Source of the DNA: Alopecurus myosuroides
Taxonomy: Eukaryota; Streptophyta; Magnoliopsida; Poales; Poaceae
NCBI GenBank assembly: GCA_028641055.1
Contig: CM054060.1
Location: 309,490,949 to 309,554,948 of the forward strand
Length of the DNA stretch: 64,000 bases
Reading direction: 5' to 3'
Made by a program: the position numbers and the translations under genes. The notes below the pieces were generated by a model. The model was not told the DNA's origin, did not search any database, and was given only the letters and a program-made list of their open reading frames with translations. Shown here in pieces: positions 11,327 to 23,700 of the stretch. Numbering within the stretch: the stretch's first letter is position 1; each line of letters starts with the position of its first letter.

Positions 11327-12189
11327 GTTATGAAGTTAGTTGAACCTAGACCTTTGTCCTAGCCAACTAAGTTAAACTCCTTTGGCTATGTTATTTTGTA
11401 TGTTCTTTTCACTTAGTTGTTTGCTTTCTAGCATGTTTGTTTATTTTGTTATTGTGTTTTGAATGAATAGATTGTATGGAGAGCAACAATCTTTTGTGAA
11501 GAGGGTGTGATTTCTTCACCAACTTCAACAAGGCAAGTAACACACCATCAACTACCCATTATTTTCTATATGCATTAGTTGATTTTGAGTAGCATGCATG
11601 ATAGGAAATTTTACTAAGTTATATTATGCTATGCTATCATCCTAGTAGTGTGTAGCCATATCTTTTACCCTTGTTATTTTGATAGCCTTATAACTTAGTA
11701 GATTCTATGCAATATTACAAATTGTTTTACTAGATGTGGAGGAAAAAAATTCTAAGTATAACTAATAAATGAACCACCTGGGTGGAAGTGGTAAGACTGG
11801 ATTATGTTGAGTGTTTCCTCAGGGCCCTTATCTAAGGGTTATTCCACTTGAGGTTGTCACTTGCGGATTGCCACCCAGGAACAAAGAGATTAATAAGTCT
11901 CTCTAAGTCTAGTAGCTTACCGTGCAGCCTTTTGACATATGGGCTCTGTCTTGATCAACTAACTTGTGAGAGTTCAGCCCAGGCTTGACTAGTAGATGTA
12001 GCAAAATTATATATGGAACGGTCCAAAATTATATGAGGTTTGGACTTCTTCTTCTGAAAGATCTCGTCTCAATTCTCTCCTTTCCATGATGCACTCCGGG
12101 TGTATAGGATGTTTGGGCTAATTGAAGACAAAAGGTGAAAGTGCAATAACACAGGTGTCCTTACATTATTTAAATGTGGGAACGCTACA
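11327..12189 (+). repeat. E1 5' LTR, right-hand remnant
   Basis: This stretch matches 34669-36151 nearly base for base at both ends but lacks about 620 bases, corresponding to roughly 35480-36099 of the 3' LTR. The missing part is bounded by a short GCA direct repeat. The LTR end ...GGGAACGCTACA is preserved. The left border is the insertion point of element G. Confidence 0.85.
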
Positions 12190-12384
12190 AAATAGTATCA
12201 GAGCACTGTGTTGCCTATAGGATTCGAGACCCTTAGGTTTGGAAAACCCTTTTTGATCAAATTTATTGACTCCTTTGAGTACTTTTGGATCCTAGTGGCA
12301 TAGTGAGATGAAGCGGCCCGGACAACTTTACGTGTCCACGGACACGAGACCGTTCCCTGATTGGCTAGCGGGTGCCAGTATCTC
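12190..12384 (+). other. E1 primer site and leader with Copia-like segment
   Basis: TAGTATCAGAGC at 12193-12204 is a Met-tRNA primer site with one G-to-A change. From about 12270 the sequence (GTGGCATAGTGAGATGAAGC, then CGGCCCGGAC) closely follows the leader of Copia element C at about 41135-41260. This suggests a chimeric leader. ATCTC at 12380-12384 is the left target duplication of F. Confidence 0.6.
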
Positions 12385-15300
12385 TGTAACATCCTGGTTT
12401 TTACGGGCTTAATTTTTTTTTTCTAAAAACAAAGGATGTTGCGAAAAATAAATATTTTATTTGGAGTTAACAATATTAATTCTAACGTATTAAGATTAAT
12501 TTGATTTCTTAAACAAGGGTATGAGTTTGCATTTTCGTTTGAATTGGATTTTCCATGTTAGTTTATATTTGGTTCTTTCTAAATTTCCTATTGGTAGTTG
12601 GCCTAATAGACATACACCCACATGCATGGCACATGCATGTACACATCACTTCCATGTACGTAGCTAGTGCATGCACTAATCGTTCCTTTTCTTTGTGTCT
12701 TCCTTCTAGCACTTGCTTAGTTGTCTCTACCGATGCACTACTACCATGATTATTTTTTTGTCCAGGTCCTTTTCTTTTCCTATCTTAGTCCAGCGACGTG
12801 CTCCAACCATCGACCTAAGCACCTGGTGGTGTCTGGTCTTAATTTCCTTCCTATCTAATGCACCTCACTAGATCACCAAGGCGCCATTCAATTAGGCCCG
12901 ACCAACTAGCCTTAGACAGGCCCAATTGAATCAGTACCACAGCCGAGGGAGCCCTCGACTCGGGTCGCACCGGACGCAGCACCGCGGCCGAGCAAAACGT
13001 CGAGCCGATTGTCTTCCTCTTCCAGCACACTGGCTGCACCTTCTTCTTGCGCACGTACGCAGCCAGCATTAGAAACAGCAGCTTTAACTCGTACAAAGAA
13101 ACTGTAATCCTGAAGCATTAAAACTCCAATTGATCGTGGCACAAAAACTGTAATCCTCTACTCTATATAAAGCACCCAGGTTGTATGTCGCTCACCTTTC
13201 CATCTCGCAACCAGAGTCTCTCACGCGATCCAATCTCACCCAGAGCTCCCACGGACGCCGCTTGCTTTCCCAGTGACTCCGACCACCGGAGGCCGCACTG
13301 CTGCGCCAGGAGGACCACACAGAGGAGGAGGTTCCATTTCCGCAACCAGAAGTTCGTTCCGTTCATCGCACACGCCGCAGTCTGCGCGTCCATTTGTCCA
13401 GTTCATCGACTTCCCGGGACAACTACATCGAGCTCGGTGAGAATCGGATAATTTCCTTGCACCACCATGTTTGAATTACTGACGCCTACCTCCTAGACAT
13501 AGTTTCCGGTCATGGATCTCTATTTGGCCGCGCTGCCGTATGAACCGGATGCCGCTGATGGCATGGGCATAGAAACATGCCTTGCATACCTCGGATCATC
13601 TCGGGCTCTGCATATAAAATGTGCCAAACCACCCTAGCAACCCAGCACTAGTGTTACACTTGGATTATCGCCATCGACTTGCAAAAACTACTTTATTATC
13701 TATATGTATTGGCTCAGATTCAAAATAAATTGAATTTGGTACGTCAACTTGAGGTTGTAGTTTTCATATGTCTAGTGTATTTCTCAGAAATTCATGTAAC
13801 TATTTTAGATATGTTGGTCAACGTTAAGTAGTAGTTTGATAATTGTTGTTAGACTAGATTTTATCTAAGTATTATTATTGTTTTATTGATTCTAAAGTTT
13901 ATTTGTTAGCTCGAGTGATCCAATTGTTTCCAGTATATTTGCTACCCATGTTTGTATTAGTAATATGTATGGTTGCATGCTAGATTCATCTATGTATTTC
14001 CTCTAGTTATTTTTGTTGTTAGCTATGCATTCTTAGCCTATAGTGGTGTTTCCATGTTTTATCTATGCTTATTACTGTAATTGCTTGGTAAAGATATCTT
14101 GTGAGCATGATATGTCCTTATTTGTTGTTTATATGATGTGATCATAGGATGATGGTTTCAATAATTTTATGTCACATGAGAAGTTGTATATTTATTTGGT
14201 GGAATTATATAAGATGTTCTTTATATTGTTTAGCTACTATTTCTGAATAGTTTGTATACTACTAGCTCAACCATTCATGTTGTTTTCAATGTTTACTTGG
14301 TGCTAGAAGAAGAGTAGTGTTTATCTTAGTGCATGATTTCCTTCTTGCTAAATGTTTAGTTGGAGTCTAATTCCTTGTGTTGTGCATCTTTGCTAGATGT
14401 TTAGCATAATGACTTGTTGTTGTTCATGTTGTCTTATTTAGTTAATGTTGTGTTAATCTTGCTAGAGTGGTCGTTATGACATGTTTACAATGTTACTAGA
14501 TGTAGCTTATTATTTGTATAAATGTATGTTAAGCTATTATGATAATTGTTTGTGCATTGCATATTATAACTATGCCAATATATGTTGGCTAGATATTTTA
14601 TAAAATCTTTTGTTAGTCAAAATGGATCGATTATCAAGCCTTAGTCAACCCCATTCCCAATCAAGCCATTTTGTCAATTATTTTCCTCTCATTCTATGTC
14701 GAACGGCCAACACACTCTTTATTTGATGTTATTCGTGAGTTTATTTGAAGTTGGTATTTATTGGTATTTCATCGCTTTGACGATTAGGGAGTGACGGGTT
14801 TGAGAACAGCGAGATCTACGAAGAAGAACAACACCAGGACAACGAAGGCATGCCCCCCCTCTCATGTTTTATCCTATGTTTTACAAAGGGGTGTTATTTT
14901 GTTATTTTAAAACTATGCATGCTATTTTATTAAAATTACTAGCGTGTCGATTGACACACTAGCCTGATCCGTTTGTCGCCTTATACTTGATACCCTGAGT
15001 AGAAATTATGTAGTAATCCTGTCGGAGTAGAAATGCTTAGCCATGCTCAATAAATACTAGGATATCTTTATCTTGCCTCTTCGGAGGAATTGATTGACCC
15101 TCTGGTCACTTTGAACTTGTTGAGCTCGTTGAGCTAGGCCGATGACCCGTTGTTGCTTCCTCTACTATATCTTCTACTCTGGGTGAAACTTACCATCAAA
15201 ACATGGCGCGGGCGGCAGCTGAATCAGAATATTGACGGAGCGATTGGCTTCCCTTCACCAGCTGGATGGAGTAATCCGTCGTCCGTGCTGCATAAGGGCC

Positions 15301-16288
15301 TAATAAGTCTTGGATTTGAATATTGTGACCACCGTACAACCACATGCTATATGGGCACTGGCTTGGTCAAGTAGGTTAGTCAGCCTTAGGTGTCGATGTC
15401 GCCGTACCGCAGATAAGGTGTCTACCTATGGGAGAACCTTCGGCACAGATGAGGGGAACGGTTTGGGGATATACTCTCAGTACCGGGCCAGACCCGGTGG
15501 GCATGTCACATCTTTGGGGGATCTAGCTAAAAGACCTCGTCACGAGATTCCGATTGCTATACTAGCGACAGCTGGTTGCAACAAGAAGATTGTGACATGT
15601 GGGTAAAGTGTACTACCTCTGCAGAGTAAAACTATTCGAATAGCCATTTTGTCCATGGTCATGGACGACACATGAATCCTTCTTGACATACAGGAACCTG
15701 TTTTGTTACTTCCCTCTACCCCTATCCTGGAATCCTATTGATATTGTGAGGTGTCGATGACACTCACTTTGATGAGAAACACCCCACTGAATACAAAACA
15801 TGTTTTCTTCTAAAATCACTTTTAACAAATCTATTATGGTATTGTGAAATAAAATTGGCTTTTATGCAAAAGAACCATACAGCCTTCCTTTGAAGCCACA
15901 TGTAGCTACTATAGGTCTTGCATGGAGGGGGCACGCTGAGTACATTATGTTGATGTACTCATTGCATTGATTTGTTTATCGTTCAGAGAACTACGAAGAA
16001 GGAGACGACTACGACTACTACGATGACGCTGAAGAGTGAGGCCTCGTGGACTACATCGACTGCCTGTGGCTGAGATGGAGTCACTTCGCATTTTATATTC
16101 CGCTGAGATTTCTGATTGTAATAAAATGTCACAAGACATTGTACTATGTGGCTATTGCTATTCAAACTTTGTAATCATTTTACTTTTGAACGTTCTGCAA
16201 TGGTATTCATTTCGCTGTGTTGTCAACATTGATCTTGGGATTGACATGAGAACACAGGGGGTCTGGAAGTCTAGTTCCGGTCCTCACA
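12385..16288 (+). repeat. F 5' LTR (3904 bp)
   Basis: It begins TGTAACATCC and ends GGTCCTCACA. A TATATAA box at 13164-13170 precedes a GC-rich leader. That leader ends at a strong splice donor (CTCG|GTGAGA at 13436/13437). The following 1.3 kb is T-rich and intron-like and reaches the acidic exons. AATAAAA at about 16118-16124 is a candidate polyadenylation signal. Confidence 0.92.
13164..16039 (+). other. F LTR-embedded spliced ORF: TATA, leader exon, two acidic exons
   Basis: A leader exon runs from about 13195 to 13436. It is followed by a T-rich presumed intron, exon 2 (14788-14847, after ATTAG and ending AAG|GC), and exon 3 (15987 to the TGA at 16037-16039, after GTTCAG). Exons 2 and 3 join in frame and encode an Asp-, Glu- and Tyr-rich peptide (NSEIYEEEQHQDNE, then NYEEGDDYDYYDDAEE). 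The 3' LTR keeps the same exons at 28640-28699 and 29840-29892. Whether the leader exon supplies the start codon is unclear. The intron boundaries are inference from consensus sites and frame. Confidence 0.42.
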
Positions 16289-16292
16289 GAAG

Positions 16293-16305
16293 TGGTATCA
16301 GAGCC
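16293..16305 (+). promoter_or_regulatory. F primer binding site, initiator Met-tRNA type
   Basis: TGGTATCAGAGCC follows the LTR end by four bases. It is the standard minus-strand priming site of chromoviruses and Copia elements. Confidence 0.9.
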
Positions 16306-16830
16306 GACGTTGACCTAGTCACGTGGCCTTAGTTAGAAATGGAAAGCCCTAGGGATCATTTGAAAAATAAAATACTAGTTATGAAAATCATCGTAGTCTT
16401 ATTCTTGACAATTTCTATTCCTAGTCTTATCTTATTCAACATTATTTTGAATGCTTGTTCCTTAAGTACTTCTCTAGTATACCATGCCTTATCAAGAAGA
16501 AAGTGTTTCAATAACTGAAGGCTCAAGAGTCATATGTCAAGATCTGCATTTCTCCATGTCGATGATCAACATCAAGTCAAGACCAAACAACCATATAGGA
16601 GGATTTTGGACAGAACCCTTTAGTTGTATACTCATACGTTAGATGTTTTTATTTGCATGAGTATGAACTACATATTCTTTGAATTTTATTTATGTAGTCA
16701 TACTAAAACCATATTTTGCAAAATAATTTGCCTTAAGTTATATTTGGTTCTTCTTTGCTTACTTTCATTTTAGTTTTGTTGCGGGTTTGGTTATGGGTTA
16801 GTTTAATTTCCCTCTCGTCTATCCTAAACT
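16306..16830 (+). other. F leader between primer site and gag
   Basis: No coding frame is seen. The segment is AT-rich and probably contains packaging and dimerisation signals, but none can be named from sequence. Confidence 0.5.
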
Positions 16831-18126
16831 TTGAACGGAAATAGGATGAACGGAAACCGAGGTCGTGGTCGCGGAGGACGTGGACGTGGTCGCGGTCTGG
16901 CGTTTGAAGAGAACTTTGTGGACGGTGAAGTTCATGACACGGATACCGATACAGAGAATGAAGAAGACATGCCCCCGCCACCTGACATGGTGGAACTGAT
17001 GTTTATGCAGACACAACTGCTGCAACAACTTGCTGCTAACCTAGCAAATCAAAACCACAACCAGAATCAAAACCAGAACCAGCCGCCGCCACCTTCCAAG
17101 CTAGCGGAGTTCATGAGGACAAAGCCACCTACTTTTGCTGGATCAGCAAACTCCATAGAGGCGGATGATTGGCTGAAGGACATCCGTCAGAAGCTCAATT
17201 TGGTTAATGTCAATGTGCAAGACCGTGTGAAGTTCGCGGCGCACCAACTCAGTGGTGTAGCCGGAGATTGGTGGGAGAACTATTGTGAAGCACATGAAGA
17301 TGTTGAGGGAATCAATTGGGATGAATTTTCAGAGGCTTTTCGCATTGCGCACATTCCTGCTGGTCTCATGGAGCTGAAGAGAGATGAATTTAGAGCTCTC
17401 ACCCAAGGGAAGATGTCTGTTTCTGAGTATTGGGACCGTTTCACCCAGCTCTCTCGCTATGGGAAGGCAGATATCCCCACTGAGGCGGACAAGACTACTA
17501 GGTTTCTGAGAGGGCTAAATCCAGGACTGAAGGATAGACTGGTCTCACATGACTTTGCCAATTTACAGAGCCTTGTCAATAAGGCTATTCTTCAAGAGAA
17601 CTCAAAGAAGGAACTGGAGGAGCACCGCAAGAGAAAAGCACCACAGAGTCACCATGGGTCTGGTAGCTCGCGCCAGAAGAGTATTGTTCACCCAGGTTAC
17701 CGTGGAGCAACTGCAAAACCAACAAGGCCTAACAATAACTTTCAGCCTAATGCATATCGCACTCCGAGAGCTGAAGTCGGAGGAAATCATGCTAACACTG
17801 CTGGAAAGAATTGCTACTCTTGTGGTGGAGAGGGTCACTTTGCTGTTGCATGTCCCAGCAAGAAGAACACGGGGCCGACACCAGTGAAGTTTAACCTGGG
17901 CACTTCAACTAATACGCCAGCAGCAGGACGTGGACGAGGGATACTGAGTACCCCAGGAGGCGCACCCCAGGCATCAGGACAGCCAGGACATGGTCGAGTT
18001 AACCACATCACGGCCGAGAAAGCTCATGAAGCATCAGATGTTGTTCTTGGTATGTTTCCAATCAACTCATGTTACGGTTCAATATTTTTGTATTTATTCT
18101 GGAGCTTCCCATTTGTTTGTTTCTAA
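16831..18126 (+). CDS. F gag protein, 431 aa
   Basis: This frame encodes the structural gag protein that packages element RNA in cytoplasmic virus-like particles. It opens with an RG-rich N-terminus (GRGRGGRGRGRG) and an acidic segment, followed by a Q/N-rich linker. The retrotransposon gag domain then covers about residues 90-260 (WWENY, EFRALTQGKMSVSEY). A single CCHC knuckle (CYSCGGEGHFAVAC) lies at about 328-341. The last 20 or so residues are frameshift product: the reading frame slips near 18060, where protease should begin, and ends at an early stop. Gag itself looks intact and could be supplied in trans to related elements. Confidence 0.9.
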   Translation: MNGNRMNGNRGRGRGGRGRGRGLAFEENFVDGEVHDTDTDTENEEDMPPPPDMVELMFMQTQLLQQLAANLANQNHNQNQNQNQPPPPSKLAEFMRTKPPTFAGSANSIEADDWLKDIRQKLNLVNVNVQDRVKFAAHQLSGVAGDWWENYCEAHEDVEGINWDEFSEAFRIAHIPAGLMELKRDEFRALTQGKMSVSEYWDRFTQLSRYGKADIPTEADKTTRFLRGLNPGLKDRLVSHDFANLQSLVNKAILQENSKKELEEHRKRKAPQSHHGSGSSRQKSIVHPGYRGATAKPTRPNNNFQPNAYRTPRAEVGGNHANTAGKNCYSCGGEGHFAVACPSKKNTGPTPVKFNLGTSTNTPAAGRGRGILSTPGGAPQASGQPGHGRVNHITAEKAHEASDVVLGMFPINSCYGSIFLYLFWSFPFVCF

Positions 18127-18900
18127 GCAATTTGTCGGAGAACATCATTTGAAAACTAAGGTCATGAGTGGGGAAATGGAAATACATTCACCCGAGGAAA
18201 TTCTTAGGACAGGTTTAAGATGCCCTAAAGTGATCATAGCGATAAAAGGGGTAGAGTTCCTAGCAAACCTCATTGTGATAGATTCCAAAGGTTTAGATGT
18301 CATTCTGTGCATGAACAAGTTAGCGAAACAGAAATCTATGATAGATTTGGGTTTAGAATCGTTTCATTAACCAATGATGATGGAGCTGTGATGGACTACA
18401 AACCGGATTAACACCCCCAATCTGAAGTGGATAGCCTACCGAACAACATGAAGGAGACCAATATGTTGGATGTTCGGGTGGTTAGGGAATACACAAACGT
18501 GTTCCCAGATGAGTTACTAGGCTTACCACCAGACCGTGAGATAGAGTTTGCCATTGAGTTGACACGAGACACCGCCCCTTTTGCCAAGAGAACATATAGA
18601 ATGTCGATAAATAAGCTAGCAGAGATGAAGAAGTGCCTTTGTCACCACTGCCACCTGACATAAGCTACAGGAAGAGGCTTAGAAAACCTCTTTGGATATC
18701 ATAGAAGCGCAGGAGGACTTGACTCATGAAGAATACCTCGTTAAAATCTTAATGGTCGGTTAAGGACCACTACGAGGATCGTGATGTAGTTCTTCAAAAG
18801 CCACCGGAGTAACCATAAAAAGAAGCAAGCGACATGCGGAAATGAAGATGTTCTCTGTGAGGAGTTTCCAAATATATTTTTCTCTTGGGCTGAATCACGG
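18060..18900 (+). pseudogene. F protease relic, deleted polymerase, chromodomain relic
   Basis: One base out of the gag frame, the protease continues to 18370 with SGASHLFVSK, but the catalytic Asp of D-S-G is Tyr (TAT). The GMN motif reads CMN. At 18427-18663 the short linker to reverse transcriptase is readable (VFPDELLGLPPDREIEF). The sequence then jumps, without RT, RNase H or integrase, to a decayed chromodomain (EEYLVKIL near 18740; EEFPNIF and SRGRDSF near 18860-18915). About 2.5 kb of pol is missing. The element can only move with borrowed enzymes. Confidence 0.85.
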
Positions 18901-18912
18901 GGTCGTGATTCC

Positions 18913-18927
18913 TTTTAAGGGGGGTAG
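18913..18927 (+). promoter_or_regulatory. F polypurine tract
   Basis: TTTTAAGGGGGGTAG lies just before the 3' LTR start at 18931, the expected place for plus-strand priming. Confidence 0.8.
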
Positions 18928-20729
18928 AATTGTAACATCCTCGTTTTTACGGGCTTAATTTTTTTTTCTAAAAACAAAGGATGTTGCGACAAATAAATAT
19001 TTTATTCGGAGTTAACAATATTAATTCTAACGTATTAAGATTAATTTGATTTCTTAAACAAGGGTATGAGTTTGCATTTTCGTTTGAATTGGATTTTCCA
19101 TGTTAGTTTATATTTGGTTCTTTCTAAATTTCCTATTGGTAGTTGGCCTAATAGACATACACCCACATGCATGGCACATGCATGTACGCATCACTTCCAT
19201 GTACGTAGCTAGTGCATGCACTAATCGTTCCTTTTCTTTGTGTCTTCCTTCTAGCACTTGCTTAGTTGTCTCTACCGATGCACTACTACCATGATTTTTT
19301 TTTTTTTGTCCAGGTCCTTTTCTTTTCCTATCTTAGTCCAGCGACGTGCTCCATCCATCGACCTAAGCACCTGGTGGTGTCTGGTTTTAATTTCCTTCCT
19401 ATCTAATGCACCTCACTAGATCACCAAGGCGCCATTCAATTAGGCCCGACCAACTAGCCTTAGACAGGCCCAATTGAATCAGTACCACAGCCGAGGGAGC
19501 CCTCGACTCGGGTCGCACCGGACGCAGCACCGCGGCCGAGCAAAACGTCGAGCCGATTGTCTTCCTCTTCCAGCACACTGGCTGCACCTTCTTCTTGCGC
19601 ACGTACGCAGCCAGCATTAGAAACAGCAGCTTTAACTCGTACAAAGAAACTGTAATCCTGAAGCATTAAAACTCCAATTGATCGTGGCACAAAAACTGTA
19701 ATCCTCTACTCTATATAAAGCACCCAGGTTGTATGTCGCTCACCTTTCCATCTCGCAACCAGAGTCTCTCACGCGATCCAATCTCACCCAGAGCTCCCAC
19801 GGACGCCGCTTGCTTTCCCAGTGACTCCGACCACCGGAGGCCGCACTGCTGCGCCAGGAGGACCACACAGAGGAGGAGGTTCCATTTCCGCAACCAGAAG
19901 TTCGTTCCGTTCATCGCACACGCCGCAGTCTGCGCGTCCATTTGTCCAGTTCATCGACTTCCCGGGACAACTACATCGAGCTCGGTGAGAATCGGATAAT
20001 TTCCTTGCACCACCATGTTTGAATTACTGACGCCTACCTCCTAGACATAGTTTCCGGTCATGGATCTCTATTTGGCCGCGCTGCCGTATGAACCGGATGT
20101 CGCCGATGGCATGGGCATAGAAACATGTCTTGCATACCTCGGATCATCTCGGGCTCTGCATATAAAACGTGCCAAACCACCCTAGCAACCCAGCACTAGT
20201 GTTACACTTGGATTATCACCATCGACTTACAAAAACTACTTTATTATCTATATGTATTGGCTCAGATTCAAAATAAATTGAATTTGGTACGTCAACTTGA
20301 GGTTGTAGTTTTCATATGTCTAGTGTATTTCTCATAAATTCATATAACTATTTTAGATATGTTGGTCAATGTTAAGTAGTAGTTTGATAATTGTTGTTAG
20401 ACTAGATTTTATCTAAGTATTATTATTGTTTTATTGATTCTAAAGTTTATTTGTTAGCTCGAGTGATCCATTTTTTTCCAGTATATTTGCTACCCCTGTT
20501 TGTATTAGTAATATGTATGGTTGCATGCTAGATTCATCTATGTATTTCCTCTAGTTATTTTTGTTGTTAGCTATGCATTCTTAGCCTATAGTGGCGTTTC
20601 CATGTTTTATCTATGCTTATTACTGTAATTGCTTGGTAAAGATATCTTGTGGGGACTTCCAGAGTTGGTACTCCCTCGGGGAATTCTCCTAGAACCATGT
20701 GAGCTCGCCGGCGGCCTGAGGACGGGGAG

Positions 20730-23700
20730 ATGTGCTCCGGGACCGGCTCCGTAGATGGCGGGGCTGGGACCTCACCGCCTGGCTCGGTCCAAGGTAGACG
20801 ATGGGCTGACATCGCTGACGAGGCTGACGATGAGGCGGCCATCGCGGCGGAGCTGGAGGCGCGTTGCAAGCTTCCGCCTTCACCGACGTTCGGCGAGTTC
20901 CTGCAGTGCGCGCGGCGTCTGACGAACGGTCCGCGGCGACGGGGCTCGGTGGTAGCCCGGCGGCTGCGCGGAGGGCGGCAGTCTAGGCCGGCCTTCCCGG
21001 CGGCGATGCGGACTCCTGACGCGGGGGGGCAGCGGGTCGAAGTCAGCAGGGGAGCTCCGTCCACGGGGCGCTGCTCCACGGTGCCGGCCACTCAGGGGGC
21101 GACGGGGATGACGGGGGCCAACGGAGAGTCGCCGGCGAGCCCACCGCAGCTGCAGTCGGCGGCGCGGAGGGTGATGACCGAGACGATTCCATCCCGGGCC
21201 GCGCTCGCCCCGAACCCTAGGCCTGCTGGGCCTAGTGGGCCAGCGCCACGCGTGCTTGAGTGGAGAAGGCCTCGGGCCCCAGAGGAGGCCCTGAACGGCT
21301 GGGCCAGGCGGGCCGGGCCAACGAGGCCCAGGGAACCCTGGCTGTGGATTCCGCGCGGGTCAAGAGACCTCGGATTAGGGTTTCCGGCCCCCGATAGCTG
21401 CGTTCGAAGACACAGAAACTCTGCCCGCCGGGTTATCCCTACGCCGCCGCCACCGCCGTTGACCGCCTCCTACGCCGCCGCCACCGCGATGAAGCGACCG
21501 CGCCTGGATGACGAGGACGCAGACGTCCACCACCGGCGCCGCGCCCGCTCCCCCTCGCCTCCCCCTGCCTCCTCCCGCCCCCGGTCTCGCTCGCCGGCCG
21601 CGCGCCCATATCGGCCACCGGCGCGTCGCCCGCGCTCGCCGGCACGGGCTGTGTCGCCGCGTCGGGCGCAGGAACAGCCCCGGCGTCTCCCGCCGCCTGC
21701 CGCTGCGGAGCGCCCCCGTGGCCGGTCGCCGCCGCGCGCCTCCCGCAGGCTCCCGTCGCCGGAGGGCGTGCGCCGCGAGGCAGTGGTGCGCGACGAGCTC
21801 CTGCAGCGCCAGGCAGCCCGGGCGCCGCCTCTGCCACGCCGGAGCTCACCTGGCCGGGGCCGCCCCAGCCCTGCCGTGCGATCTGGCCACGACCTACTGC
21901 ATCGGACGGGTACACGTACTGAGGAGGGTGGAGAGAGGCAGATGCGTGATTCGGCTCGACGTGGGACCTCTGAGGCAGATGGCCTGGCACCCTTGGGCGG
22001 TAACAGAAGGAAGCCCTCGAAGAAGAAGAAGAAGAAGTCGCGGCAGGCGGGTGCGGATGCAGGCGGAGGGGTCCAGATGGGGATCCCACCGTCGCCATCC
22101 ACCGGTAGACCGACGGGAGAGCCGCGGGACCTGACTCAGATGGGGTTGGGTCCAACCCACTCTCAGACGGGGGGTGGGGCGAGCTCCCCGGCGAGGATCC
22201 AGTGTTTCAACTGCGGGGTCTTCGGACACTTTAGGTCGGAGTGCACCCAGCCGGAGTGCTGCTTGTGCTGTGGAGACCCAGGGCACCGCCTGACCATGTG
22301 TTCTGTCCCGGCGGCACCGCCACGCAGGCCCCACCTAGAGCTCCTAGGTCATGGGGTGGAGTCGATCTTCTACTACATCGACCTAGGCGGCGTCCCTATG
22401 GTGGTCCCCGAGAACCTCGCGTGCATCTCTGTCCTCCCTGATCAGCTCCCGGCGCTCTCGGCGGGACTCTCCGTGGAGATCCTGCGTGATGAGCTGGCCC
22501 AGATCATGCCCGGACACGAGTGGAAGGTGCGCGAGGTCTCCCCCACTGAGTTTGCGGTAGTGTTCCCATCGACTGAGATGCTCAGGTTGTGCTCCATGGG
22601 ATCGACGTTCACTCTCCCCATCAACAAGATTCAGGTATCCATCAAGGCCTCGACTGCTGCTTCATCGACCAACGTCCTCCGTTCCTCCTGGGTCCGCCTG
22701 TATGGCCTCCTGGACGATGCCAGGACGACGGGGGTTATTGAGCTCCTCTCACAGGCGCTTGGCAGACTGGCGGAGATTGATGAGGACTCACTTGCTGCCT
22801 CTGATGCGGTCCGCTTTCGTGTGCTCTGCCCAGACCCGAGCCTCCTTCCTGGACTCCTGCCTGTTGTCTACTTTGGTGGCCGTGGCGGGAACGAGGGAGC
22901 GACTCTGAGGGTGGAGCTGGAGGAGGATAGACCTCCTTCACCACCGACTGGACGCCCAGATGGGGGACCGTCCGAGCAGGGTGGTGACTCTTCAGAGGCG
23001 GGGTCCTCAGACGATGATGACGACGATGATGAGCCTGGCGCAGGGGGGTCCGCGGCGCCGGATCCTTCGCCTGCCGCACCACCAGCCGCCGACCCGAGGC
23101 CACAGCCCTCCGCTCCCGTTCAGTCGACTGGCTTGGCTGTTGGGGTCTGTCTGTCAGTGCCCAAGGTTGGTGCACCGACCCCGCTGCCCCAGGGGGTGGA
23201 CGCCTCGCCTCGCGGGACCTCACCACGCCACTTGGAGCAGCCGTTCTCTCAATACGGGTCCAACTTTGGTCTGCAGGGTCTCGACGCCTCATCTCTGGGA
23301 TTGGCGTGTGGAGACCAGGAGGAGGAGGAATGCGCTAGTGTGGGATTGGAGGTGATCCCGCCGTCCTCCTCCCGTTCTGGCGGCGCGCTCTGCTACACCC
23401 TCTCACCGGGATCGTCCCCTACTTCCCCGGTGGGCTCCCCTCCCGCGTTCCAATCGACTCCGGCTGCGGGTCCTGGTGGGCAGGTCACAGTCTTCCCCGA
23501 CACTCCTGTGGCTGCCTCACCGGAGCCTCCGCAGCGCCGTGCCAGACCGCCGCCTCTACCCTCCCGGTGCAGTGCCCGCCTGGCCCTTGCTAGGGCTGGG
23601 ACCGGTGGGCCAGTACCTACGGTGGAGGCACAGGCGATCCAGTTGACAGCGGCCCGCCGAGACACCTCAGGTTTGTCGCACTCCTCTCCTCCTTCTACTT

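Noticed and set aside
13185..13451. Apparent 88-aa gene, with an identical copy at 19733-19999
   Set aside because: It lies in the leader of the F LTR after the TATA box, and the second copy is simply the other LTR. It is treated as a leader exon, not a host gene.
21439..22155. Long minus-strand frames (over 200 codons) opposite LINE ORF1
   Set aside because: They arise from the GC-rich codon pattern of ORF1 on the other strand and have no motif of their own.
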